The notes under the pieces are model-generated. The model did not search any database. It was not told the DNA's origin and saw only the letters and a list, made by a program, of their open reading frames with translations. Source: an uncultured Bacteroidales bacterium (lineage in GTDB: Bacteria > Bacteroidota > Bacteroidia > Bacteroidales > FEN-979). From it: 6,145 nucleotides of DNA. The translations under genes and the position numbers were made by a program. The DNA is taken from NCBI GenBank assembly GCA_903928285.1, contig CAIYQH010000546.1, positions 1 to 6,145 of the forward strand, written 5' to 3'. Numbering within the stretch: the stretch's first letter is position 1; the number at the start of each line of letters is the position of its first letter. Shown here one piece after another: positions 1 to 6,145 of this stretch.

Positions 1-1616
1 AAACGAAGACTCAGTTTTTGTCCATCGCCCGCCGGAATGGGTCTCCACGATTTCAGTTTTGTGATATTCTTCAGCGAGAAATTGTTAAACGACAGCCCGA
101 TGGTTCCGATGATCCTTCCGTAACCCCAGCCACCCGATAGTTCAATCTGGTCGGCGGAGGTCTCTGTCACTTCATACCCGATATCAACCGTCCCGTCTTC
201 CTGGTTAGGATTTACATTCGGCGTCAGTTTCTCGGCATCAAAATACTTCAGCTGTGCAAGCTGGCGCTGTGACCTGATCAGCCGGTCGCGGCTGAAAAGT
301 TGTCCAGGCCGTGTTTGGACTTCACGTAGGGCTACATAATCGTTGGTTTTTGTGTTGCCCTTGATGGTTACCTTGTTGACTGTTGCCTGTTTTCCTTCAT
401 GCATGCGGATTTCCAGGTCGATGGAATCATTTTCCACGCGGGTTTCAACCGGGGTTACGTTAAAGAAAAGGTATCCGTCGTCCATATAAAGCGACTGGAT
501 ATCGGCGCCATTAGGGTTATAGGTCAGCGCCTGTTCCAGCGCAGTCTGGTTGTAAACATCACCTTTATTGATCTTCAGGATACGTCCAAGAAACTGGGAG
601 GTGTATTTGGTGTTCCCCAGCCAGGTGATATTACGTACATAATATTTTGGCCCCTCTTCGACCCAAAGGTCAATATTGATGGTATTGTCATCGTTTTTTG
701 AAATGGAATCCTTCAGTATCCGGGCATCGCGGTAACCCATTTCGTTGTATTTCCCGATCAGCAGCATTTTATCTGCCTGGTAATCTTCATCAATGAATTT
801 CGATGATTTAAAAATACGGATCCTGATGTTGTTGGACGCATGTTCGCCCAGAGCATTTCCTATTTCCACGAAATCAAGGGTGGCGGCATCTTTGGAAGCG
901 TTGTAAACCAGCTTATCCGCGTCATTCAATGGGTTGAAGACACTCTTCTCCTTGGTCTTTTTAAAAGCGCCCTTCACCATGTCAGGAGAAATTTCCTTAT
1001 TCCCGTGAACATGAATCGAGTAAACCTTGACCTTTACGTTTTTATCCACATTGATAATCAGGGTTTCTTCATTGACAGCGGCGGTGTCTTTTTTTGTCAC
1101 AATATCGACTGCGCAGTTGAGAAATCCTTTATCGTTGTAAAATTTCAGGATGATATTTTTTGTTTTGATGATCATGTTATCGGTGATGTAGTCACCTTTG
1201 ACCAGCCTGATCTTCTGTCTGAGGTCATCCACATCTCCCTTCTTGATCCCGTTAAACTGAAATTTCGACAACCGGGGGCGTTCCTTCAGGTAAAAATCGA
1301 GAAAAACCTGGTTATCAACGATTTTGGTTACCGAGACCTTGATATCCTGAAAAAGTCCCTGATCCCAGAGTTTCCTGATGGCCTGTGAAATCTTGTCCCC
1401 GGGGATCTTTACCTTGTCGCCGACCGACAGGCCTGAGAGCATGATCAGCACGTTTCCGTCGAGATATTTCACACCGCTCACGGTCATACCACCGATGTAA
1501 TATTCTTTGGGATTATTATAATCGGTCGTTCCGCTTTCGCCAAGCCTTATCTGGGCCGAAAGCGGTTGAATCAATAGCAGGAATAGTATTATTATCAGCA
1601 GTTCGCGAAGTCTCAT
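1..1616 (-). CDS. bamA: Outer membrane protein assembly factor BamA (N-terminal part, cut by window edge)
   Basis: BamA is the Omp85-family core of the BAM complex, which folds and inserts beta-barrel proteins into the outer membrane. The frame was translated from the ATG at 1616 and stays open to the window edge, giving 538 codons; Bacteroidota BamA is usually about 850-900 residues, so most of the barrel lies outside. Residues 1-22 form a signal peptide (basic MRLRE, a hydrophobic run, then LSAQ). Five POTRA-like repeats follow at roughly 40-114, 116-195, 197-322, 325-407 and 410-485. Supporting motifs are the 'GYRDARI' segment at 294-300, 'VEEGPKYYV' at 319-327 and 'GNTKTNDYV' at 420-428. 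The barrel begins near 490 with 'ELSGGWGYG' and reaches 'SWRPIPAGDGQ' (523-533), a sequence typical of Bacteroidota BamA. POTRA3 seems to carry about 40 extra residues (225-266). The start lies six bases after the uppS stop, so the two are very probably co-transcribed. The identity is firm; the POTRA limits are approximate. Confidence 0.95.
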   Translation of the reverse strand, partial: MRLRELLIIILFLLLIQPLSAQIRLGESGTTDYNNPKEYYIGGMTVSGVKYLDGNVLIMLSGLSVGDKVKIPGDKISQAIRKLWDQGLFQDIKVSVTKIVDNQVFLDFYLKERPRLSKFQFNGIKKGDVDDLRQKIRLVKGDYITDNMIIKTKNIILKFYNDKGFLNCAVDIVTKKDTAAVNEETLIINVDKNVKVKVYSIHVHGNKEISPDMVKGAFKKTKEKSVFNPLNDADKLVYNASKDAATLDFVEIGNALGEHASNNIRIRIFKSSKFIDEDYQADKMLLIGKYNEMGYRDARILKDSISKNDDNTINIDLWVEEGPKYYVRNITWLGNTKYTSQFLGRILKINKGDVYNQTALEQALTYNPNGADIQSLYMDDGYLFFNVTPVETRVENDSIDLEIRMHEGKQATVNKVTIKGNTKTNDYVALREVQTRPGQLFSRDRLIRSQRQLAQLKYFDAEKLTPNVNPNQEDGTVDIGYEVTETSADQIELSGGWGYGRIIGTIGLSFNNFSLKNITKLKSWRPIPAGDGQKLSLR

Positions 1617-1622
1617 CCGGGT

Positions 1623-2387
1623 TTATTTTCGTAGTTTTCCTTCAAATTCATTAATCTGTTCACTGGTAAGCCCAAACCTTCTTTCCCTTTGCTGGAAATC
1701 AAGAATCGCTTTATAAAAATCATCCCTGCCAAAATCAGGCCACAGGGTATTGGTGAAATAAAATTCGGCATAGGCAATCTGCCATAACAGGAAATTACTG
1801 ATGCGGTATTCACCGCTGGTCCTTATCAGCAATTCAGGGTCGGGGATCGTGGCGGTAGCCAGGAAGGAGGTGAAGGTTGAAATATCGATCTGGTCGGGGG
1901 TCATCTCCTTTGCCTCAACCTTCCTGGCAATGGCACGGGCTACTTCGACCAGTTCCCACCGTGAACTGTAGCTGAGTGCCAGGATAAGGGTCAACCCTGT
2001 ATTCTGAGAAGTTTCAGCAATGGATTTCATCAGTTCCCGGTAACTCCTGGCGGGAAGGCTCTTCAAATCCCCGATTGCCGTAAGTTTGATATTGTTTTTC
2101 ATCAGGGTCTGCATCTCTCCGTGAAGAGATTTGACCAAAATTTTCATCAGGGCATCGATTTCATACTTTGGCCTGTTCCAGTTTTCGGTGGAGAAGGCGT
2201 ACATGGTAAGAAACCTGATCCCCAGTTCGGCTGCAGCCTCCACCGTATTCCTCACGGCATCAACTCCCTTTTCGTGTCCAAGAGTCCGCACAAATCCGCG
2301 TTTCTTGGCCCAACGGCCATTCCCGTCCATGATAACCGCCACATGAACAGGTAATTTTTTCTTATCTATCTGATCCTTCAGTTCCAT
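1623..2387 (-). CDS. uppS: Isoprenyl transferase / undecaprenyl diphosphate synthase
   Basis: This cytosolic cis-prenyltransferase adds isopentenyl diphosphate units to farnesyl diphosphate to make the C55 carrier lipid for peptidoglycan and surface polysaccharides. With the start used here the protein has 254 residues, normal for the family. Visible motifs are HVAVIMDGNGRW (15-26, catalytic Asp21 in the diphosphate-binding loop), H38, YAFSTENWNRP (63-73), LALSYSSRWE (136-145) and LIRTSGEYRISNFLLWQ (187-203, including the diphosphate-binding arginines R189 and R195), followed by YAEFYFTNTLWPDF (206-219). The frame is open further upstream to a TTG at 2480, but that would overlap the DUF6089 gene by 74 bases and add 31 residues with no family similarity. 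Two adjacent ATGs at 2390 and 2387 are both possible; I use the inner one, which begins MELKDQ. The gene starts 16-19 bases after DUF6089 ends and stops six bases before bamA. The Ser191 in place of the common Gly is conservative and probably lineage-typical. Confidence 0.96.
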   Translation of the reverse strand: MELKDQIDKKKLPVHVAVIMDGNGRWAKKRGFVRTLGHEKGVDAVRNTVEAAAELGIRFLTMYAFSTENWNRPKYEIDALMKILVKSLHGEMQTLMKNNIKLTAIGDLKSLPARSYRELMKSIAETSQNTGLTLILALSYSSRWELVEVARAIARKVEAKEMTPDQIDISTFTSFLATATIPDPELLIRTSGEYRISNFLLWQIAYAEFYFTNTLWPDFGRDDFYKAILDFQQRERRFGLTSEQINEFEGKLRK

Positions 2388-2406
2388 CATATGGAATAGC
2401 GGGCGG

Positions 2407-3216
2407 TTAGTGATGATGTAAGTCCCGGCATTTTTTAGACGATAACAGGTTAAATTTATATGTAAACGACAGGCCGACAAATGCGTACCAGTCGTTGCTA
2501 TTTGGATTTCCCCGTTGCATGCCCGGCGTGTGATTGCGTGTCGGGTCCGACATGACGGCAGCCGGATCTCCCGGTTTTATCGCTGCACCGTTTAAAAAAT
2601 AGGTCGTGCTCACATCGTCCAGGTAATCCGTAAATGTCTTATGAATCTCCCAGTAAGCCTGAGCGCTCAACCGTTTTGCGAGGCTGATTTTCAATCCCAG
2701 ACCGAACGGAATAGACATAGCGGTCGTACTGTATGGTTTACGTCCAAGGTATCCAATATTCTGCCCTTCTGTGCCCAAAGATTGTAATGAAACACCATTG
2801 GAAACAGGATTAAAAAAGAATACGGAAATCCCGGTGTAAATATACGGGGATATTCTGTTCATCCGGCTTCCGGTAAAATATGGCATGAAATTAAATTCAA
2901 TGATTCCCGAAATATCGGTGATATTGCTGGAAAACGACAATCCCCGATCAGGGAGAAACCCTGAAGTTGCTGCATCTCCCTTCACCTTTCCCTTGGTGAC
3001 GCTTAACTTTACTGCCCACCGGGTATCAAGGCAGTACCGGGCCATGAGGCCATAGGCAAACTGGGTGTTCTGAAAATGTTTGGCAGGGTTCAGGTCGCCT
3101 AAATAATAACTGCCACCCCCAGTAAATCCCACTTCAAGATCCTGGGATTTAACGGAATGACTGATGGATAATAAAACAAAAACCAGGAAAACAGATCTCC
3201 CTGAGCGTCTGATCAT
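2407..3216 (-). CDS. DUF6089 family outer membrane beta-barrel protein
   Basis: This is a predicted outer-membrane barrel of 269 residues with no established function. I recognise it as the DUF6089 family, which in Bacteroidota commonly sits just upstream of uppS and bamA. From the ATG at 3216 there is a clear signal peptide: MIRRSGRS, a hydrophobic stretch VFLVFVLLSI, then cleavage near VKSQ. Family-like segments are GSYYLGDLNP (35-44), IIEFNFMPYF (105-114), SPYIYTGISVFFFNP (123-137), IPFGLGLKISL (169-179), KTFTDYLDDVS (193-203) and RGNPNSNDWYAF (235-246). Alternating hydrophobic residues and the closing LSFTYKF suggest a small barrel. The frame continues upstream to a TTG at 3252, but that adds 12 residues in front of the signal peptide, so I prefer the ATG. 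The tail after the last strand (SSKKCRDLHHH) is polar and unlikely to be structural. The position suggests a role in envelope biogenesis, but that is inference only. Confidence 0.88.
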   Translation of the reverse strand: MIRRSGRSVFLVFVLLSISHSVKSQDLEVGFTGGGSYYLGDLNPAKHFQNTQFAYGLMARYCLDTRWAVKLSVTKGKVKGDAATSGFLPDRGLSFSSNITDISGIIEFNFMPYFTGSRMNRISPYIYTGISVFFFNPVSNGVSLQSLGTEGQNIGYLGRKPYSTTAMSIPFGLGLKISLAKRLSAQAYWEIHKTFTDYLDDVSTTYFLNGAAIKPGDPAAVMSDPTRNHTPGMQRGNPNSNDWYAFVGLSFTYKFNLLSSKKCRDLHHH

Positions 3217-3278
3217 GTGCCTAAAATATGCGGTTATATTATTTTCTTTCAATAATGTTTCTAAACGGATTATTCATG

Positions 3279-3316
3279 GATTTATTGGATGGCCCTCTGG
3301 AAATCGCCAATAAATC
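3279..3316 (-). repeat. Perfect 10-bp inverted repeat after nadK (possible RNA hairpin)
   Basis: GATTTATTGG at 3279-3288 is the exact reverse complement of CCAATAAATC at 3307-3316, with an 18-base loop between. In transcript direction the stem begins three bases after the nadK TAG stop. No run of T follows it, and the stem is AT-rich, so it is not a canonical intrinsic terminator. It could be a weak terminator or an mRNA-end or processing hairpin setting relative expression of nadK and the DUF6089 gene. The rest of the 103-base gap (3217-3319) holds no promoter I can recognise. Confidence 0.5.
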
Positions 3317-3319
3317 AAA

Positions 3320-4198
3320 CTAATTGCGGTTGTCCAACCCCCAGTTTAATTTTTCACGGATCGTCTGGAAAAAATTCTTGTCTGTCAGCCTGAGCAGATT
3401 GATCTTAAAGGAGGCTTTGCGGATGGTCAACTCAAGCGCCTGGTCAACCTGCTCGATGCGCGAATCAAGGCTTACCAGGAAATCGGGACTCTTTCCCTCA
3501 ACCCGGATCCTGATCACACTGTCATCCCGGATCACAATAGGTCTTACCGTCAGGTTATGACTGGCGATGGGGGTGATCAGGAAATTTTCGGAATCGGGCG
3601 TGATGATCGGGCCGGTACAACTCAGCGAATAGGCTGTTGACCCGGTCGGTGTAGCCACGATGAGTCCGTCGGCCCAATAGGCATTAAGGAAATCATCGTT
3701 GATCCAGGTTTTGATGGTAAGCATCGTCATCACATTCGACTTGTAAACTGTGAGGTCATTCAGCGCAAAATTATGCTGGCCGAAAAGATTGCCGGTAGTA
3801 TCGAGCTGTAACAGGGTTCTCTTTTCGATACGAAACTGCCCCATTTGAATTGCCTTGATGGCAGGGACGATATTTTCCTTTGAGATACCGGATAAAAAAC
3901 CGAGCCTGCCCATGTTGATGCCGGTAACAGGAATCCCGGAATCGCCCACCAGGCCGACTGCATCCAGAATCGTTCCATCCCCGCCGATTGAAAACAGGAA
4001 ATCGGTTTTGTTTTCAAGATCGCCCTGCACCCGGAACAGATCAGGCTCACATTTGAATTTTATTTTACCGGTAAGATTTTCATAAAACGGCTGATATACC
4101 ATGGTAACACAATCCAGGTCAAAGAGTTCGTCAAATAAATCCTGGATGAACGGAACGACAGTTTCGGAGATTTTTGTACCAAAAAGGGCAATTTTCAT
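3320..4198 (-). CDS. nadK: NAD kinase
   Basis: NAD kinase is a cytosolic enzyme that phosphorylates NAD to NADP with ATP or polyphosphate, the only known route to NADP. The protein has 292 residues, a normal bacterial length. Motifs are in the expected order: a Rossmann-like start (MKIALFG), the catalytic GGDGT at 72-76 with Asp74, GINMGRLGFLS (93-103), the NE/D motif as ALND (145-148), DGLIVATPTGSTAYSLS (177-193) with the glycine-rich nucleotide loop, and ITPIASHNLTVRP (208-220). In the last conserved block the usual GGP after the serine/cysteine is TGP here (Thr195), an uncommon but probably tolerated change. The ATG at 4198 starts the first core beta strand directly and needs no change. 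It overlaps the stop of a possible 28-codon leader ORF by four bases (ATGA), and a Bacteroidota-type promoter lies about 115 bases upstream, so nadK and the genes after it probably have their own promoter in addition to any read-through from the Omp85 gene. Confidence 0.96.
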   Translation of the reverse strand: MKIALFGTKISETVVPFIQDLFDELFDLDCVTMVYQPFYENLTGKIKFKCEPDLFRVQGDLENKTDFLFSIGGDGTILDAVGLVGDSGIPVTGINMGRLGFLSGISKENIVPAIKAIQMGQFRIEKRTLLQLDTTGNLFGQHNFALNDLTVYKSNVMTMLTIKTWINDDFLNAYWADGLIVATPTGSTAYSLSCTGPIITPDSENFLITPIASHNLTVRPIVIRDDSVIRIRVEGKSPDFLVSLDSRIEQVDQALELTIRKASFKINLLRLTDKNFFQTIREKLNWGLDNRN

Positions 4199-4281
4199 GT
4201 GATACTATTTATTTTTTCGGGCTTTCCGGCAAATCCATAATGGTCATTCATGGTTTGCAAGAACATTGTTCCACCGGACAT
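4195..4281 (-). CDS. Possible 28-codon leader ORF overlapping the nadK start
   Basis: An ATG at 4281 opens a frame of 28 codons ending in a TGA at 4197-4195, which shares four bases (ATGA) with the nadK start codon. The peptide begins MSGGTMFLQTMNDHYG and ends KINSIT; it has three Met codons, no hydrophobic segment and no obvious family. It lies about 34 bases after the -7 element predicted at 4315-4324, so the first ATG a ribosome would meet on that transcript is this one. The arrangement would fit translational coupling or a regulatory leader peptide for nadK. A chance open frame of this length is quite possible, so confidence is low; I do not recognise any homologue. Confidence 0.25.
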   Translation of the reverse strand: MSGGTMFLQTMNDHYGFAGKPEKINSIT

Positions 4282-4314
4282 TTCAAGGCAATAAAAATTT
4301 TCCTGAAACGAGGG

Positions 4315-4324
4315 TGCAAAGGTA
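4315..4324 (-). promoter_or_regulatory. Bacteroidota-type -7 promoter element upstream of nadK
   Basis: Read on the minus strand this is TACCTTTGCA, an exact match to the TAnnTTTG -7 consensus recognised by the Bacteroidota primary sigma factor. Transcription would start a few bases further on, near 4308-4311, giving a leader of about 110 bases before nadK. No convincing TTTG-type -33 element is visible about 20 bases upstream. It lies in the 158-base gap (4199-4356), the longest in the window, where an operon-internal promoter would be expected. Confidence 0.55.
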
Positions 4325-4356
4325 CGTTAAAATATGATTCTGTCGTTGATTCACTG

Positions 4357-5811
4357 CTATATCGGCGCTGTAAAATGCAGAAAAAAGCCAGTCTGGCCCA
4401 TCCTGTTCATTGATCCTTCAATACGGATCACAATATCATAATAGGTGGTCAGGTCGAGTCCCAGCCCGACGCCTCCCAGCAACTGGTTTTGCAGGGTATT
4501 GTTCATGGATTGAAATTCAGGAAGGCGCTGCTGATAATTATACACATAACCGATATCAGAAAACAGATCGATATAAACTGCAAACGGGATCGTATTGAAC
4601 TTCGTGGTTTTGATAAACCCGATCTTAACGACTCTCGGGGAAATCAGGGCGAACCTCAGGTCGTTCTTCCATAAGGCAATCTGCTGACCGTCGATGACAT
4701 AATATTCATATCCCCTTACAAAATCCTGGCCAAACCCCAGTCCTCGCTGCAGATAATAGGGTTGAGTCTTTTCAAAGCTCACCTTCCCCAGTATCCCTGT
4801 GCCAAAAAACACCCGATCAGCCATTTTCCAGTACTTCCTGAAATTCCCCCTGATGTAACTGTTATGGGCTGTTTCATAGGGTATCGAGTGGTTCACCTCC
4901 AGGTCGAGACAGTAGCCTGTGAGGGGAAAGTAGGCAGCATCCCGGTGGTCGTTCCTGAAATAGTAGGATACTGTGACAAACTGCTGGTGACTGCTTGAAA
5001 CCATGCTAAATCCCGGGATTGCAACAATGTTGCCACCGAAAAAATAATAGTTATAGGTTAATCTGAAGGTGTGGGTTGAATGAAAACTGGGGCGCAGCTG
5101 CATTTCAGCATATCCATAGAGGATTTTTTTAAGATAGGAAGAACTGTCCTTTTCATTGACAGGCTTGTTATTGATCGTTTCAACGGCAAGTTCATGGTGA
5201 AGTTCTATACCTCCTCCCACCCCTATCCCTATGGTTTGGCTGCGGTTCACATAGGGTATCTTGTAAGTAAATCCATACAACTGGTTGTACCCGAAATGGG
5301 CCAGGAGCCGCAGGGTTTCATTCCTGCCACGCATATTGTTGATGGTGAAATCCATCCCGTAGGTCAGCTTGGAGAAATTACGGGTTTCCCACCATACATT
5401 GAAGTTGCGTTCAGATAACTCCAACAGCGGAATAGGCCAGATATACCAGCGCTCCAGAACGGATACCTTCACATCCACAAGTCGGGAAGAATCCACAACA
5501 GCTACATCAACTGTAACAAAATTGAACAACCCTGTGTTGAAAATGTTTTGCCTGCTGATGACCATGGCCGCTTCAAAGTCGCGGATAGAAAGGGTATCAT
5601 GCTCCCTGAACTTCATTTCCCGGGTAATGATGCGGGGTTTGGTGATCTTATTCCCGGAAATGATAATTCTGCGGATAATCCGGCTCCCGGCATGCGTATC
5701 GCTTTTTTGCACTGTGACTACCTGGCCGGAGGAATGGCCTGACAACATGAGAGAGAACACAAACGCCCCCGTCAATACAAGTTGAACAAACGAAAACCGG
5801 GGTAGTATCAT
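4357..5811 (-). CDS. Single-POTRA Omp85 (BamA/TamA-type) outer membrane protein
   Basis: This is a predicted outer-membrane protein of the Omp85 superfamily, 484 residues long. Residues 1-30 form a signal peptide (MILPRFSFVQ, a hydrophobic run, cleavage near HSSGQ). One POTRA-like domain follows at about 44-118 (RIIRRIIISGNKITK, helices with IFNTGLFNFVTVDV, then LVDVKVSVLERW). The remainder, from about 125, has the alternating pattern of a 16-strand barrel. The Omp85 signature in the lumen loop is present as VRGYEY (365-370), with an aspartate-containing strand AVYIDLFSDIGYVY (411-424) near the end; the last strand ends FFLHFTAPI. Full BamA has five POTRA domains, TamA three and two-partner transporters two, so this short form is neither a BamA copy nor a fragment: the frame is intact from signal peptide to final strand. 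The ATG is three bases after the upstream stop, implying co-transcription with the CBS-type gene. Its substrate is unknown; protein insertion or export, or lipid transfer, are all possible. Confidence 0.85.
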   Translation of the reverse strand: MILPRFSFVQLVLTGAFVFSLMLSGHSSGQVVTVQKSDTHAGSRIIRRIIISGNKITKPRIITREMKFREHDTLSIRDFEAAMVISRQNIFNTGLFNFVTVDVAVVDSSRLVDVKVSVLERWYIWPIPLLELSERNFNVWWETRNFSKLTYGMDFTINNMRGRNETLRLLAHFGYNQLYGFTYKIPYVNRSQTIGIGVGGGIELHHELAVETINNKPVNEKDSSSYLKKILYGYAEMQLRPSFHSTHTFRLTYNYYFFGGNIVAIPGFSMVSSSHQQFVTVSYYFRNDHRDAAYFPLTGYCLDLEVNHSIPYETAHNSYIRGNFRKYWKMADRVFFGTGILGKVSFEKTQPYYLQRGLGFGQDFVRGYEYYVIDGQQIALWKNDLRFALISPRVVKIGFIKTTKFNTIPFAVYIDLFSDIGYVYNYQQRLPEFQSMNNTLQNQLLGGVGLGLDLTTYYDIVIRIEGSMNRMGQTGFFLHFTAPI

Positions 5812-5814
5812 GGT

Positions 5815-6145
5815 TCAGATACTCAGATAATTCATTAAAGCATCAAACCTGTCCTGTAGCCCTTCGCTGTAGGCATCCTCCTGCGACCACGTCGCCTTGA
5901 TCACATAGTTGTAGCGGTCGAAGGTCTGCAGGATAGCGCCGATTTCCATCCTGTTAACTTTGATGGTGACCTCAAGTTTGGTAGATTCGGAAAAAGAGGT
6001 GATATAAAGACTCAGTATCTTGGCATCATTCGATTCAACGATTTTTGCGATTTCCATAATGCTGTAGTCTTTATTATTGATTTCCAGCACAATAACTCCA
6101 CCAGGATTTTGAATGGCCGCAATATCAGCCAGGTGCGACACCAGC
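5815..6145 (-). CDS. CBS-domain protein, C-terminal ACT-like part (cut by window edge)
   Basis: Only the last 109 codons of this gene are in the window. The frame continues past the edge; a GTG at 6141 is an internal valine codon within LVSHLADIAAIQ, not a start. The visible part resembles the C-terminal ACT-like domain of a CBS-pair protein that in Bacteroidota usually precedes nadK: NPGGVIVLEINNKDYSIMEI, then SNDAKILSLYITS, KLEVTIKVNRMEIGAI and a tail FDRYNYVIKA...RFDALMNYLSI. Alternating strand and helix segments fit a beta-alpha-beta-beta-alpha-beta fold. CBS pairs normally bind adenosyl nucleotides and ACT domains small ligands such as amino acids, so a regulatory role is plausible, but the CBS domains themselves would lie outside and cannot be checked here. 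The gene ends three bases before the Omp85 gene. Confidence 0.72.
   Translation of the reverse strand, partial: LVSHLADIAAIQNPGGVIVLEINNKDYSIMEIAKIVESNDAKILSLYITSFSESTKLEVTIKVNRMEIGAILQTFDRYNYVIKATWSQEDAYSEGLQDRFDALMNYLSI

Noticed and set aside
840..1388. 182-codon plus-strand open frame
   Set aside because: It is antisense to bamA, whose minus-strand translation matches five POTRA repeats throughout; the plus-strand protein has no recognisable features.
2388..2480. N-terminal extension of uppS from a TTG at 2480
   Set aside because: It overlaps the end of the DUF6089 gene by 74 bases and adds residues without family similarity; the ATG pair at 2390/2387 gives the normal length.
3217..3252. 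N-terminal extension of the DUF6089 gene from a TTG at 3252
   Set aside because: It places 12 extra residues before an otherwise standard signal peptide that begins at the ATG at 3216.
3239..3277. 12-codon ORF between nadK and the DUF6089 gene
   Set aside because: It is too short to support, ends 22 bases before the next start and has no coupling geometry.
3766..3773. TAATTTTG on the minus strand, matching the -7 promoter consensus
   Set aside because: It lies inside nadK over the conserved FALND codons, and such AT-rich matches are expected by chance.
4261..4271. GAACAtTGTTC dyad resembling a LexA-type operator
   Set aside because: The half-site spacing is one base shorter than the Gram-positive LexA box, only one copy is present, and it lies downstream of the predicted transcript start within the possible leader ORF.
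4357..5811. The short Omp85 gene as a truncated or decayed bamA copy
   Set aside because: It has its own signal peptide, an intact frame, a complete barrel and a lumen-loop motif, and its sequence is not close to the bamA in the window.
1..6145. A defence system, mobile element, CRISPR array or RNA gene
   Set aside because: No transposase, integrase, direct-repeat array, tRNA-like fold or defence-associated domain was seen; nearly all the sequence is explained by conserved envelope and metabolic genes.

Overview
This window looks like ordinary chromosome from a member of the Bacteroidota, probably class Bacteroidia. The evidence is the gene content and order, the family-specific outer-membrane protein DUF6089, a Bacteroidota-type -7 promoter element (TAccTTTG), and the lack of clear Shine-Dalgarno sequences ahead of the starts. 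Every credible gene is on the minus strand, so transcription runs from position 6145 towards position 1. Open frames on the plus strand are shadows of these genes.

In the direction of transcription the layout is: (1) the C-terminal 109 residues of a protein of the CBS-domain/ACT-like type, cut by the window edge; (2) three bases later, a short single-POTRA Omp85-family outer-membrane barrel of 484 residues; (3) a 158-base gap with a good Bacteroidota promoter and a possible 28-codon leader ORF whose stop codon overlaps the next start; (4) nadK, NAD kinase; (5) a 103-base gap with a perfect 10-bp inverted repeat just after the nadK stop; (6) a DUF6089 outer-membrane barrel protein; (7) uppS, undecaprenyl diphosphate synthase; (8) six bases after uppS, the first 538 codons of bamA, which leaves the window just after the fifth POTRA domain.

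The genes form a cell-envelope cluster. UppS makes the C55 lipid carrier for peptidoglycan and surface glycans. BamA inserts beta-barrel proteins into the outer membrane. DUF6089 and the short Omp85 protein are predicted outer-membrane barrels. NadK supplies NADP for reductive biosynthesis. The order CBS protein - nadK - DUF6089 - uppS - bamA is, from my knowledge of the group, a recurring Bacteroidota arrangement. The short Omp85 gene between the CBS protein and nadK is the least standard part.

I found no mobile element, CRISPR array, tRNA, rRNA or defence system. The most interesting points are modest: the extra Omp85 gene, the nadK leader ORF with its promoter, the inverted repeat after nadK, and an apparent insertion in BamA POTRA3.
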